Source: Yinghuangia sp045039925
Lineage (GTDB): Bacteria > Actinomycetota > Actinomycetes > Streptomycetales > Streptomycetaceae
Direction: 5' to 3'
DNA: 64,000 nt
Assembly (NCBI GenBank): GCA_045039925.1
Contig: CP108400.1
Span: 3,162,001-3,226,000 of the forward strand
Below the pieces are notes generated by a model, which saw only the letters and a program-made list of their open reading frames with translations, made no database searches and was not told where the DNA came from. A program made the translations under genes and the position numbers. Shown piece after piece: positions 50,833-59,469 of the stretch (position 1 is its first letter; every line of letters starts with the position of its first letter).

Positions 50833-52173
50833 TCATCGCCGCATCCACACGGCCGGATCCGGGACGAACCGGACCCGCAGCACACCGCCCCGCAGCCCGG
50901 CCCCTTCAATAGTGCATCGCCGCAGCGCGGAGGGCAGGGGCAACATGCGGCGGTACGCACCGACCGTCACGATCAGTTCGTCGCCGCGCCGCAGCAGGTC
51001 GAGTTCCCCGCGCTCGGCCCCGGGCAGCGGGACGACGAGCACGAGCCGGTCGCCGTCGGCCTCGACGTCGAAACCGTCGCCGGACGCGTCGCCGAACACC
51101 GGCGGGGCCGGGTCGGCGGGCACGGCCTCCCGGCCGTCCTCGTCCGGCGGAGCCGGGACGGGCGGCAGGGCCGTGAGGGGCGGCAGGATCTCGGCGAATC
51201 CGGCGAGCGCGTCGGCACCCAGCGGCTCGTCCCCGCCGCCGGCCACCGCGACCATCTCGGCGCCCGGGAACAGCCCGCGCAGCGCGGCGGTCCGGTCGCG
51301 GGCGAGGGCGCCGCCCTCCGCGAGGCCGTTGACCACGACGTCGCCGACGGTACGGCCGTACAGCGCGAGTGCCGACGCGGCCCGGCGGTCGGCCGCCGCC
51401 GCGACGGTCCCCGGCCGGGTGACGAAGCGTACGGTCGTCCGCGGCCCGTCGAGCACCGCCCGGATCGCGTCGAGTTCCGCGATGACCCGGCGGGCGGTCG
51501 CGTACAGCCACTCGTCGGGCATCGGCACCCCGGCCGCCACCGCGAGGATCGGCGCCAGGCCGCGGGCCGCTTGGCGCTCGACGGGCAGCAGTCGGTCGAG
51601 GTAGCGGGCCAGGGTCTCGGGGAGCGCAAGGGCGAGTACGGCCTGCTCGGCGGGCGGCAGGTCGACCACGACGAGGTCGAAGGCAGTCGGCCCGTCGGCA
51701 GGGGCAGGCCCGTCGGCAGTCACAGGCTCTCCGGCAGCAGCCCCGTCGGAGGACGCGGGCTCGGCACCGGCCGCGGAGTCGTCCGCGACACGCCCGTCGC
51801 CGCCCGCGAGCACGTACCTGGCCAGCACCCGCAGCGCGAGCGCGTCCACCGCCCCCGGCACCGCGGTGATCTCCTCGGGGTCCAGCGGATCGACCCCGAA
51901 CAACGCCAGTATTCCGCCCAGTTGCTCCTGGACCAGCAGGAACTCCCGCTCGAACTCCTCCCGCACCGCGACGCGCGCCGCGTACAGCCGCGGTTCGGCC
52001 TCGACCGGATCGAGCCCCAGCTTCAGGCCGAGCACGGTGTCCGCGTCCGCGGTCCCGTCCGCCGCGAGGAAGAGGGTGCGACGCCCGGCTCGCGCCTCGG
52101 CCACGGCGGTTGCCGCGGCGACCGTCGTACGCCCGGCGCCGCCGAGACCGGTCACCAGCAGGACCCGGGTCAC
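50833..52173 (-). CDS. ArsA-family ATPase homologue with degenerate P-loop
   Basis: The 446-residue protein has the ArsA/SIMIBI fold: MTRVLLVTGLGGAGRTTVAAATAVAEARAGRRTLFLAADG, the switch/Walker B-like strand FDLVVVDLPPAEQAVLALALPETL, and a C-terminal ArsA_HSP20-like domain (DGDRLVLVVPLPGAERGELDLLRRGDELIVTVGAYRR). The deviant Walker A motif (normally KGGxGKT) is GLGGAGRTT at 9-17, so both lysines are replaced (Leu10 and Arg15). The central part has an Ala/Gly/Asp insertion. GTG start. It precedes no ars genes. In M. tuberculosis the equivalent is Rv2184c in the envelope-lipid block, so arsenite pumping is unlikely. Confidence 0.85.
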   Translation of the reverse strand: MTRVLLVTGLGGAGRTTVAAATAVAEARAGRRTLFLAADGTADADTVLGLKLGLDPVEAEPRLYAARVAVREEFEREFLLVQEQLGGILALFGVDPLDPEEITAVPGAVDALALRVLARYVLAGGDGRVADDSAAGAEPASSDGAAAGEPVTADGPAPADGPTAFDLVVVDLPPAEQAVLALALPETLARYLDRLLPVERQAARGLAPILAVAAGVPMPDEWLYATARRVIAELDAIRAVLDGPRTTVRFVTRPGTVAAAADRRAASALALYGRTVGDVVVNGLAEGGALARDRTAALRGLFPGAEMVAVAGGGDEPLGADALAGFAEILPPLTALPPVPAPPDEDGREAVPADPAPPVFGDASGDGFDVEADGDRLVLVVPLPGAERGELDLLRRGDELIVTVGAYRRMLPLPSALRRCTIEGAGLRGGVLRVRFVPDPAVWMRR

Positions 52174-52236
52174 CGCGCGGCCCCCGGGGGCCGACCGCCG
52201 CCGGACCCGCTCGCGGGCCTGCGAACCGCCAATCTC

Positions 52237-52698
52237 TCAGCCGTTCTTCGCGAGGGTGTCCGGGCGCTGCTCGACGCGCTTCTTGAGCCCCGACAGCGCG
52301 CGGTCGATGATGACCTTCTCGGCCTTGCGCTTGATCATGCCGAGCATCGGGATCTTGACGTCGACGCGCAGTTCGTAGGTGACCTCGGTGCCCGACTCCA
52401 GCGGCTCGAGGGCGTAGGTCCCGTCGAGGGACTTGAGCATCTGGCTGGTGACGAGCGTCCAGCGCACCTCGCGGTCGCCGTCCCAGGTGTAGGCGAGGAC
52501 GTGCTCGTCCTTGATCGCCGCGGCGTCCAGCACGAACCGCACGCGCGTGCCCCGGCCGATCTGCTCGTCCTTCTCCAGGACCTCGGCCTCCTTGACCTCG
52601 CCGGTCCAGTCCGGGTACTCGGAGAAACCGGCGATCACCGCCATGACCTCGGCCGGCGTGGCGTCGATCGTGATGCTCGATCTGGTCCGTTCCGCCAT
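52237..52698 (-). CDS. SRPBCC (START-like) lipid-binding protein
   Basis: The 153-residue helix-grip protein starts RSSITIDATPAEVMAVIAGFSEYPDWTGEVKEAEVLEK and shows VRFVLDAAAIKDEHVLAYTWDGDREVRWTLV, GTYALEPLESGTEVTYELRVDVKIPMLGMIKRKAEKVIIDRALSGLKKRVE, typical of the polyketide cyclase/START-like family. Such proteins bind lipids or polyketides. It lies 63 bp upstream of the ArsA-like gene on the same strand. In M. tuberculosis Rv2185c occupies this position beside Rv2184c, as I recall. Confidence 0.88.
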   Translation of the reverse strand: MAERTRSSITIDATPAEVMAVIAGFSEYPDWTGEVKEAEVLEKDEQIGRGTRVRFVLDAAAIKDEHVLAYTWDGDREVRWTLVTSQMLKSLDGTYALEPLESGTEVTYELRVDVKIPMLGMIKRKAEKVIIDRALSGLKKRVEQRPDTLAKNG

Positions 52699-52913
52699 CG
52701 TCAGCAGCCCTCCGGGAAGCCTTCACCCCCGCGCGCCGCCCGGTCGGGGACGCTGCGGTTCCGTCGAAGGCTACCGCGCCGGGCGAGGCCTGTGGCGGTG
52801 GCCACCGGACAGCGGGCGGCGTGCCACGTTGTGGGGCCCGGACAGTTGGTGCCCGCGGGGAGGCCGCGGCCCGGCGGGACCGGACGTGAGCCGGGCGACG
52901 GGCGTGGCGGGGC

Positions 52914-53681
52914 TCACCAGCTCAGCACGTACGGCCGTCCGGTCGCCTGGAAGTGCCCCACATTGACGCACTCGGTCCGCCCGATGCGCATGCGCCGGGC
53001 GAGCGGCTGGTGCACGTGCCCGAACAGCGCGTACGCGGGCTGCGTGGCCCGGATGGCCTCCAACACGGCCTCGCTGCCACGCTCGAAGCGGCGGGCGACC
53101 ACATCGTAGGTCAGCTCGGGGACGGCGGGCGGGATGTGGCAGCACAGCACGTCGACCTTGCCGAGCGCCGCCACCTTTGCGGCGTACTCCTCGTCGGAGA
53201 TCTCGTACGGCGTATGCATCGGCGTCTTGAGGCCGCCGCCGACGAACCCGAACGTGCGTCCGCCTATCTCGACCGTGGCACCGTCCAGCACGGTGACCCC
53301 GTCGCGCGCGTAGTCCTGCCACAGCGCCGGGATGTCGACGTTGCCGTAGGTCAGGTACGTGGGGTCCGGGAACGCGGCGAACAGCGCGGCGTACTGCCGC
53401 CGCACCGCCTTCTCGATCGCCTCCTGCGGCGGTTCGGCGAGCGACGCCCACAAGGAGCGCGAGAAGTCGCGGGCCTCGTCGAAGCGCCTCGCGGTGCGCA
53501 AAGCAACCAGTCGCACCGCATTGTCGAGGCCGAACAACTCGGGGAAGATCCCCTGCGTGAGGTCGTGGTAGTCGATGAACAGGATGAGGTCGCCCAGGCA
53601 GACGAGCGCGTCGGCACCGTCACCCGCCCGGGCGAGCGCCTGCGCCTCGCCGTGTACGTCGCTCACCACGTGGACCCGCAT
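52914..53681 (-). CDS. Calcineurin-like metallophosphoesterase
   Basis: The 255-residue phosphoesterase has the five metal-binding blocks: VHVVSDVHG, LVCLGDLILFID, LTYGNVD (GNxD instead of GNH), CCHIPP and LFGHVHQPLA. These coordinate two metals. The N in GNVD with a following Asp is a common variant. It is cytosolic, and the substrate may be a nucleotide or phospholipid head group. ATG 53681 is taken; TACGCT about 7 bp upstream hints at a leaderless start. It is divergent from the acyl-CoA ligase gene. Confidence 0.9.
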   Translation of the reverse strand: MRVHVVSDVHGEAQALARAGDGADALVCLGDLILFIDYHDLTQGIFPELFGLDNAVRLVALRTARRFDEARDFSRSLWASLAEPPQEAIEKAVRRQYAALFAAFPDPTYLTYGNVDIPALWQDYARDGVTVLDGATVEIGGRTFGFVGGGLKTPMHTPYEISDEEYAAKVAALGKVDVLCCHIPPAVPELTYDVVARRFERGSEAVLEAIRATQPAYALFGHVHQPLARRMRIGRTECVNVGHFQATGRPYVLSW

Positions 53682-53823
53682 TCCCGCAGCGTACCGGCGC
53701 CGCCACATATGGGGCCGAGTCGCATACCCTCGGGGTAGGACAGGCGAAACGAAACAGCAGCGGGCCTCCGGGCCCCGAGGTGACGAGAGGCACAGGATTG
53801 TCACGACCCCTGTCACTCGGACC

Positions 53824-53837
53824 TTACTTGCCAGTAA
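53824..53837. promoter_or_regulatory. Inverted repeat in the acyl-CoA ligase leader
   Basis: TTACT-TGCC-AGTAA stands 42 bp before the ligase GTG start. The symmetry suggests an operator for a fatty-acid-responsive regulator, but no known consensus is claimed. Confidence 0.4.
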
Positions 53838-53878
53838 CGTCTGCCCGACCACCGGCAACCGCCATCAAGGAGCAGTCC

Positions 53879-55699
53879 GTGCGCGAGTTCAGCGTCCCGG
53901 CCGTGGCCGAAGTGCCCGTCGAAGGCAACCTGACCGACATCATCAGGACGAACGCCGCCGAGGCACCGGACACCGCCGTCCTGTCCCGCAAGACCGGCGG
54001 ACGCTGGGTCGACGTGACGTCGCGGCAGTTCAAGGCCGAGGTCTACGCCGCCGCGAAGGGTCTGATCGCGTCCGGCGTCAACCCCGGCGACCGCGTCGGC
54101 CTCATGTCGCGCACCCGCTACGAGTGGTGCCTGATGGACTTCGCCATCTGGTCGGCGGGCGCGATCACCGTGCCCATCTACGAGACGTCGTCCGCCGAAC
54201 AGGTCGAGTGGATCCTGTCCGACTCCGGCGCCACCGCGGTCGTCGTCGAGTCGGCCGCGCACGAGCAGATGGTCGCCGAGATCCGCGGCAGCCTGCCCGC
54301 CCTCGCCAACATGTGGCGCATGGACGAGGGCGACACCCCCGCCGTCGAGGCCGCACTCGCCGAGGCGGGCGCGGAGCTGGACGACTCCGCGGTGGACGCG
54401 CGCTGCGCGGACCTGACCGGCGACTCGACCGCGACCCTCATCTACACCTCCGGCACCACCGGCCGCCCCAAGGGCTGCGTGCTGACGCACCGCAACTTCT
54501 ACGGCGCGTCGACGAACCTGATCGAGCAGCTCCAGGAGCTGTTCCGGGTCGAGGACCCGTCCTGCCTGCTCTTCCTGCCGCTCGCCCACGTGCTCGGGCG
54601 CGAGCTGCACGTGATCTGCATGCAGGCGCGCGTACGCACCGGGCACTGCCCGGACATCCGCCAGCTCACCACCGAGCTGGCCGAGTTCAAGCCGACCTTC
54701 GTGCTCGCCGTGCCGCGCGTGTTCGAGAAGGTCTACAACACCGCCACCGCCAAGGCCGAGGCGGACGGCAAGGGCAAGATCTTCCGCAAGGCCGTCGACA
54801 CCGCGATCGCCTACAGCGAGGCGCTCGACGGCAAGGGCCCCGGCTTCGGACTGCGCGTCAAGCACGCCACGTTCGACAAGCTGGTGTACGCCAAGCTCCG
54901 GGCCGCGCTCGGCGGCCGCTGCAAGTTCTCCGTCTCCGGCGGAGCCCCGCTCGGCACCCGGCTCGGCCACTTCTACCGCGGCATCGGCCTGACCATCCTG
55001 GAGGGCTACGGCCTCACCGAGTCGACCGCGGCCACCACGCTGAACCCGCCGGACGCGGTGCGCGTCGGCACCGTCGGCCGCCCGATCCCGGACTCCGCGG
55101 TGCGCATCGCCGAGGACGGCGAGATCCTGCTCAAGGGCGTCAACATCTTCCAGGGCTACTGGCACAACGACGCGGCCACCGCGGACGCCTTCGAGGACGG
55201 CTGGTTCCGCACCGGCGACCTCGGCGAACTGAGCGACGAGGGCTACCTGTCGGTCACCGGCCGCAAGAAGGAGATCCTGGTGACCGCGGGCGGCAAGAAC
55301 GTCGCCCCCGCCGTCATAGAGGACCGCATCCGGGCGCACCCGCTGATCAGCGAGTGCATGGTCGTCGGCGACGCCCGCCCGTTCGTGGCCGCGCTCGTGA
55401 CGATCGACCCGGAGACCTTCCCGCGCTGGAAGGAGACGCACGGCAAGCCGGCCGACGCGACCGTGGCCGACCTGGTCGACGACCCCGACCTGATCGCCGC
55501 GGTGCAGGAGGCGATCGACGAGGGCAACAAGGCCGTCTCGCGCGCCGAGGGCGTCAAGAAGTTCCGCATCCTCACCATCAACTTCACCGAGGAGAGCGGC
55601 CACCTGACCCCGTCCATGAAGCTCAAGCGCGGCCTGGTGATGAAAGACTTCGCGGCCGACGTCGAGAACATCTACGCCCCCGCGCAGGCCACCACCTGA
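53879..55699 (+). CDS. Long-chain fatty acyl-CoA synthetase (FadD15-type)
   Basis: The 606-residue adenylate-forming enzyme activates fatty acids to acyl-CoA. It has the P-loop TLIYTSGTTGRPKGC, the A5 motif LEGYGLTESTA, A7/A8 DGWFRTGDLGELSDEGYLSVTGRKKEI and the C-terminal lysine region GHLTPSMKLKR. GTG 53879 is preferred to an upstream in-frame start since AAGGAG lies six bases away and homologues begin here. M. tuberculosis fadD15 (Rv2187) occupies the same position beside pimB'. It is followed by the convergent glycosyltransferase gene. Confidence 0.92.
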   Translation: MREFSVPAVAEVPVEGNLTDIIRTNAAEAPDTAVLSRKTGGRWVDVTSRQFKAEVYAAAKGLIASGVNPGDRVGLMSRTRYEWCLMDFAIWSAGAITVPIYETSSAEQVEWILSDSGATAVVVESAAHEQMVAEIRGSLPALANMWRMDEGDTPAVEAALAEAGAELDDSAVDARCADLTGDSTATLIYTSGTTGRPKGCVLTHRNFYGASTNLIEQLQELFRVEDPSCLLFLPLAHVLGRELHVICMQARVRTGHCPDIRQLTTELAEFKPTFVLAVPRVFEKVYNTATAKAEADGKGKIFRKAVDTAIAYSEALDGKGPGFGLRVKHATFDKLVYAKLRAALGGRCKFSVSGGAPLGTRLGHFYRGIGLTILEGYGLTESTAATTLNPPDAVRVGTVGRPIPDSAVRIAEDGEILLKGVNIFQGYWHNDAATADAFEDGWFRTGDLGELSDEGYLSVTGRKKEILVTAGGKNVAPAVIEDRIRAHPLISECMVVGDARPFVAALVTIDPETFPRWKETHGKPADATVADLVDDPDLIAAVQEAIDEGNKAVSRAEGVKKFRILTINFTEESGHLTPSMKLKRGLVMKDFAADVENIYAPAQATT

Positions 55700-55742
55700 C
55701 CCTGCCGGGACGGCGTTTGCTCCCGAGGGGGCTGCCGGGCCG

Positions 55743-56891
55743 CTACTCGTAGCCCAGCAGCCCCCTCAGCCGTTCCGCGAGCAGGTCCCAGCGCCACGCC
55801 TCCTCGACCCACCGGCGCCCGCGCTCCCCCATCGCCTTCGCCTTCACCGGATCGAGCAGCAGCTCGGCCACCCGCGACGCCGTCTGGCCGGTCGACCGCC
55901 CGTCGACGACATAGCCCGTCTCGCCGTCGAGGACCGCGTCGGGCGCGCCGCCGGAGTCACCCGCCACGACCGGGCGCCCCACCGCCGACGCCTCCAGGTA
56001 GACGATGCCCAGGCCCTCCACGTCGAGCCCGCGGCGCCGGGTGCGGCACGGCATCGCGAACACGTCGCCCGCCTCGTGGTGGGCGGGCAGCTCGGACCAC
56101 GGCACCGGTCCGGTGAACGTCACGGACGCACGTACGCCCACCTCGTCGACCAGCTTCTCCAGGTCGCCGCGGTACGGGCCGCCGCCGACCACCAGCAGCG
56201 CGGCGTCCGGCACCCGGCGCAGGATCTCCGGCATGGCCCGGATCAGCGTGTCCTGGCCCTTCCGCGGCACCAGGCGCGACACGCACACCACGACCGGGCG
56301 GTCGGTGAGCCCGTACCGCGCGCGCACGTCGGCGCCGCCCACGCCCGGCCGGAAGACGGTCTCGTCCACGCCGGGCGGCAACTGCACCATGCGCGCGGCC
56401 GCTTCGGGGCTCAGCTGGGGCGCGATCTTCGAGCGCGTGTACTCGCCCAGATAGGTGACCGTGTCCACGCTGTCGCCGATCCGGCGCAGCAGCCGCCTGG
56501 AGACCGGCAGTTGCGCCCAGCCCGCCTCGTGCCCGTGCGTCGTGGCGACGAGCCGTGACGCGCCCGCCTCGCGCAGCCCGACACCCATCAGGCCGAGCGG
56601 CGCGGCGGCCCCGAACCACACCGCGTCGCACTTCTCGGCGCGCGCGATGTCCTTTGCGCGGCGGAAGACCCACGGATTGGGCACCATCATCTTGGTGGCG
56701 TCACGGACCACGGGGAACGGCTGTTCGCGGTCGAACGCGCGTACTTCGGTGTTGTCCTTCCAGGACGACGTGTACACGACCACGCCGTCCCGGGGCAGCC
56801 GCAACGCCATCGAATGGACGAACGATTGGATACCGCCCGGCCGCGGCGGAAAATCGTTGGTGACGATCAGGGTCCTGCGCACGCTTGTCAT
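55743..56891 (-). CDS. pimB: GT4 glycosyltransferase, PimB'-like phosphatidyl-myo-inositol mannosyltransferase
   Basis: The 382-residue GT-B enzyme has the N-terminal TNDFPPRPGGIQSFVHSMALRL, the acceptor region THGHEAGWAQLPVSR, VVVCVSRLVPRKGQDTLIRAMP and the donor motif CRTRRRGLDVEGLGIVYLEASAVGRPVVAGDSGGAPD, which match mycobacterial/corynebacterial PimB', the GDP-mannose enzyme adding the second mannose to phosphatidyl-inositol mannosides. Substrate is inferred from family. It is peripheral on the inner face of the membrane. ATG 56891. It is divergent from the GT87 gene, a pairing also seen in other actinobacteria. Confidence 0.88.
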   Translation of the reverse strand: MTSVRRTLIVTNDFPPRPGGIQSFVHSMALRLPRDGVVVYTSSWKDNTEVRAFDREQPFPVVRDATKMMVPNPWVFRRAKDIARAEKCDAVWFGAAAPLGLMGVGLREAGASRLVATTHGHEAGWAQLPVSRRLLRRIGDSVDTVTYLGEYTRSKIAPQLSPEAAARMVQLPPGVDETVFRPGVGGADVRARYGLTDRPVVVCVSRLVPRKGQDTLIRAMPEILRRVPDAALLVVGGGPYRGDLEKLVDEVGVRASVTFTGPVPWSELPAHHEAGDVFAMPCRTRRRGLDVEGLGIVYLEASAVGRPVVAGDSGGAPDAVLDGETGYVVDGRSTGQTASRVAELLLDPVKAKAMGERGRRWVEEAWRWDLLAERLRGLLGYE

Positions 56892-56954
56892 CGGGTCGAG
56901 ATGATTTCAGACGGTACGGTGGCGCGCACGCCCCCGACCCCGCCGAGGGAGAGC

Positions 56955-58238
56955 ATGAGCCGGGAATCCCGCTGGAGCGCCACCGCCGCCTGGGTCCTGA
57001 CGCGAACATGGCTGCTGCTCGTGACGCTGGGCGTGCTGTACAACCCGTACGCGATCGTCACCAGCGACGTCTCGGACATCTACGCGCCCTGGGCCGAGAT
57101 CCTGCGTTCGGGCACGTTCCCGGTCGACGACGTGATGTGGCAGTACCCGCCCGGGGCGGCCGGGGTCCTGCTGCTGCCGATGCTGATGGTCCCGCTGTCG
57201 TACTCGCACGCGTTCTTCGTGCTGATGGTGATCGCGGACGGCGTCGCGTTCGCCTGCCTGCTGCGCGGGCGTTCGGTGCTCGGCCCCGCGATGTGGGTGG
57301 CCGCGGTACCGATGCTGGGGCCGATGATCCTGTCGCGCTACGACCTGTTCGTCACCGCGCTCGCGGTCGCGGCGCTCACGGCGGCCGCGCGCAGCCCGAA
57401 GGTGAGCGGCCTGCTCACCGGTGTCGCGGCGGCGGTCAAGGTGTGGCCCGTGCTGCTGCTGATCGGCGCGCCGCGCGGGCGACGGTTCGCCGAGACGCTG
57501 CTGTGGACGGTGATCGGCGCGGGGGCGCTGGCGCTGGGCTTCGCCGCCGCGCTGCCGGGGGCGTTCGGCTTCCTGACCGCGCAGCGGGACCGCGGCATCG
57601 AGATCGAGTCGGTGTTCTCGACGCCGTTCCACCTGGCCCGACCGCACGGGTGGTCGGGAGAGGTCAAGTTCAACTACGGCTCGATCGAGTTCCTGGGCCC
57701 GCATGTCGACCTGGTGGGACGCATCAGCCTCGCGGCCAGCGCGCTCGCGATGGTGTGGCTGCTCGTCTGGCGTGCGTGTGCCCGGCGGTGGACGCCGGCG
57801 ACGCCCTTCGACGCCGCGCTCACGGCCGTGCTGCTCTTCGTGGTCACCAGCCGCGTGCTGAGCCCGCAGTACATGGTGTGGCTGATCGGGCTCGCGGCCG
57901 TCTGCCTCACCCGCCGCGAGACGACGCAGCGCCCGGTCGCCGCACTCATCCTGCTCGCCGTGCCGCTCACGACCTGGGAGTTCCCGGTGTGGTTCGGCTG
58001 GCTCATGGCCGGCGAGCCGCAGGCGGTCGCGGTCCTGCTGGCCCGCAACACCCTGCTGGTGTCGGCCGCGGTGTTGTCGGCCGTACGCCTGTGGCGGGCC
58101 GCCCGGCCGCCCTTCAGGGCCGAGGACTGGCCGGCTCCGGAACCCCTTGCAGCTTCGCCCAGTCCCGAGCCAGCGCGATCCGCTCCGCGGTCGATGGATG
58201 CGACCCGAACAGCACATGGAGCACCGGGTTCGGGGTGA
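56955..58238 (+). CDS. GT87-family polyprenol-phosphate mannosyltransferase-like membrane protein
   Basis: The 427-residue integral membrane protein has about ten hydrophobic helices. It starts AWVLTRTWLLLVTLGVLYNPYAIVTSDVSDIYAPWAEIL and has the GT-C catalytic-type acidic motif in the first outer loop (SDVSDIYAPW, Asp pair), then FPVDDVMWQYPPGAAGVLL and SRYDLF, VKVWPVLLL and FVVTSRVLSPQYMVWL, typical of DUF2029/GT87 enzymes. These transfer mannose from polyprenyl-phosphate-mannose to lipoglycans. ATG 56955 with GAGGGAGAGC upstream. The last 125 bp overlap the convergent M48 gene, so the tail may be disordered. Confidence 0.88.
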   Translation: MSRESRWSATAAWVLTRTWLLLVTLGVLYNPYAIVTSDVSDIYAPWAEILRSGTFPVDDVMWQYPPGAAGVLLLPMLMVPLSYSHAFFVLMVIADGVAFACLLRGRSVLGPAMWVAAVPMLGPMILSRYDLFVTALAVAALTAAARSPKVSGLLTGVAAAVKVWPVLLLIGAPRGRRFAETLLWTVIGAGALALGFAAALPGAFGFLTAQRDRGIEIESVFSTPFHLARPHGWSGEVKFNYGSIEFLGPHVDLVGRISLAASALAMVWLLVWRACARRWTPATPFDAALTAVLLFVVTSRVLSPQYMVWLIGLAAVCLTRRETTQRPVAALILLAVPLTTWEFPVWFGWLMAGEPQAVAVLLARNTLLVSAAVLSAVRLWRAARPPFRAEDWPAPEPLAASPSPEPARSAPRSMDATRTAHGAPGSG

Positions 58239-59403
58239 GGTTCGAGCGGTTCGCGAGGGCGAGCCGCCGCTGCATCGCCACGAACGCGTCCGGGTCCCGG
58301 GTCAGGTCGAGCGCGTGGACGTCGGCGCGGGCCTCCAGGCGGCGGCTGATCAGCATCTGCGCGGGCCCGGAGAGCGTGGTGACCACCGCGACGACCGCGA
58401 GCAGCAGCGCCAGGGCACGCGGATCGCCCGCACTGTCCGCACCCGCCCGGTTCAGCAGCGGCCGCCAGGTCATCAGCAGGCCGATCACACAGACCCCGGC
58501 CGCCATGCCCGCGGCACCGATCAGCGTGCCGTGCAGGACGTCGTTGCGCTTGGCGTGGCCGAGTTCGTGGGCGGCGATGAGTTCGATCTCGCGCGGCGAC
58601 GCGCTCGTCAGCGTCGTGTCGTAGACGACGATGCGGCGCGTCGAACCGAAGCCGGAGACATAGGCGTTGAGTGCGGTGGTACGCCGGGACGCGTCGGCGA
58701 CGAGCACGTCGTCGACGGGTACGCCGTCCTTCGCGGCCAGTTCCAGCAGCGACGTGCGCAGCTGGCCCTCGGGCATCGAGTGGAACTTGTTGAAGGCCGG
58801 CTCCACCAGCAGGGGGTAGAGGAACGAGATCGCGACCACGAGCAGCGCACCCGCCCCGGCGGCGATCGGCCAGGCGGCGCGCGGCCAGTGGCGTACCAGG
58901 GCGAACAGCGCCAGCGCGATGCCGAGCACCAGCGCCGCGGACATCGCGAAGCCCTTGGCGGCGTCGAGCCACCAGCCGGACCAGGTCTGCACGGACAGCC
59001 CGTACCTGCGGCGCACCACCTCAAGGCGCGCGTCGAACGGCAGCGCCACCACGCGGCCGATCAGCAGCAGCACCAGCCCGCCGAGCAGGACCTGCCACAC
59101 CCATCCGCCGCCGAGCGGACGGGCGACCGCGCCGACCAGCCGGGCGCCGAGCGGGGTCAGGCCGAGCAGCAGCGCGACGACGAGGCCCAGGGCCATGGAC
59201 AGGTACGCGGGCGGCCGGGCGTGGTCGGCAAGCTCCCGCCCCCGGGCGATCTCCGCGGCGGTGAAGTCGCGGGCCGCGTCGGGCGCCGTGGCACCGCCGG
59301 GGATGTCGGGCAGCGGTCGCCACGGCGTCGTCAGCGCGACCGCAACCAGCAGCACGACGGCGGTCACCACGAGGCAGACCACCAGCACCTTCTGACCGGA
59401 CAT
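58114..59403 (-). CDS. M48 family (Ste24/CAAX protease-like) membrane metallopeptidase
   Basis: The 429-residue protease has seven or more hydrophobic segments, the zinc motif HELGH at 279-283 in IELIAAHELGHAKRND, a third ligand Glu in ARADVHALDL, and FNKFHSM, SRRTTALNAYVSGFGSTRRIVVYDTTL, all characteristic of Ste24-type peptidases. The bacterial role is membrane-protein quality control rather than prenyl-peptide maturation. ATG 59403 has GGGAGGGAAG upstream. Its 3' end overlaps the GT87 gene by 125 bp tail to tail. Confidence 0.9.
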   Translation of the reverse strand: MSGQKVLVVCLVVTAVVLLVAVALTTPWRPLPDIPGGATAPDAARDFTAAEIARGRELADHARPPAYLSMALGLVVALLLGLTPLGARLVGAVARPLGGGWVWQVLLGGLVLLLIGRVVALPFDARLEVVRRRYGLSVQTWSGWWLDAAKGFAMSAALVLGIALALFALVRHWPRAAWPIAAGAGALLVVAISFLYPLLVEPAFNKFHSMPEGQLRTSLLELAAKDGVPVDDVLVADASRRTTALNAYVSGFGSTRRIVVYDTTLTSASPREIELIAAHELGHAKRNDVLHGTLIGAAGMAAGVCVIGLLMTWRPLLNRAGADSAGDPRALALLLAVVAVVTTLSGPAQMLISRRLEARADVHALDLTRDPDAFVAMQRRLALANRSNLTPNPVLHVLFGSHPSTAERIALARDWAKLQGVPEPASPRP

Positions 59404-59469
59404 CGGCCGGCTTCCCTCCCCGTCCCGTTCCCCGTTGCTTCCCCGTCGCGTGGCTCGCCCCACCGCCCG

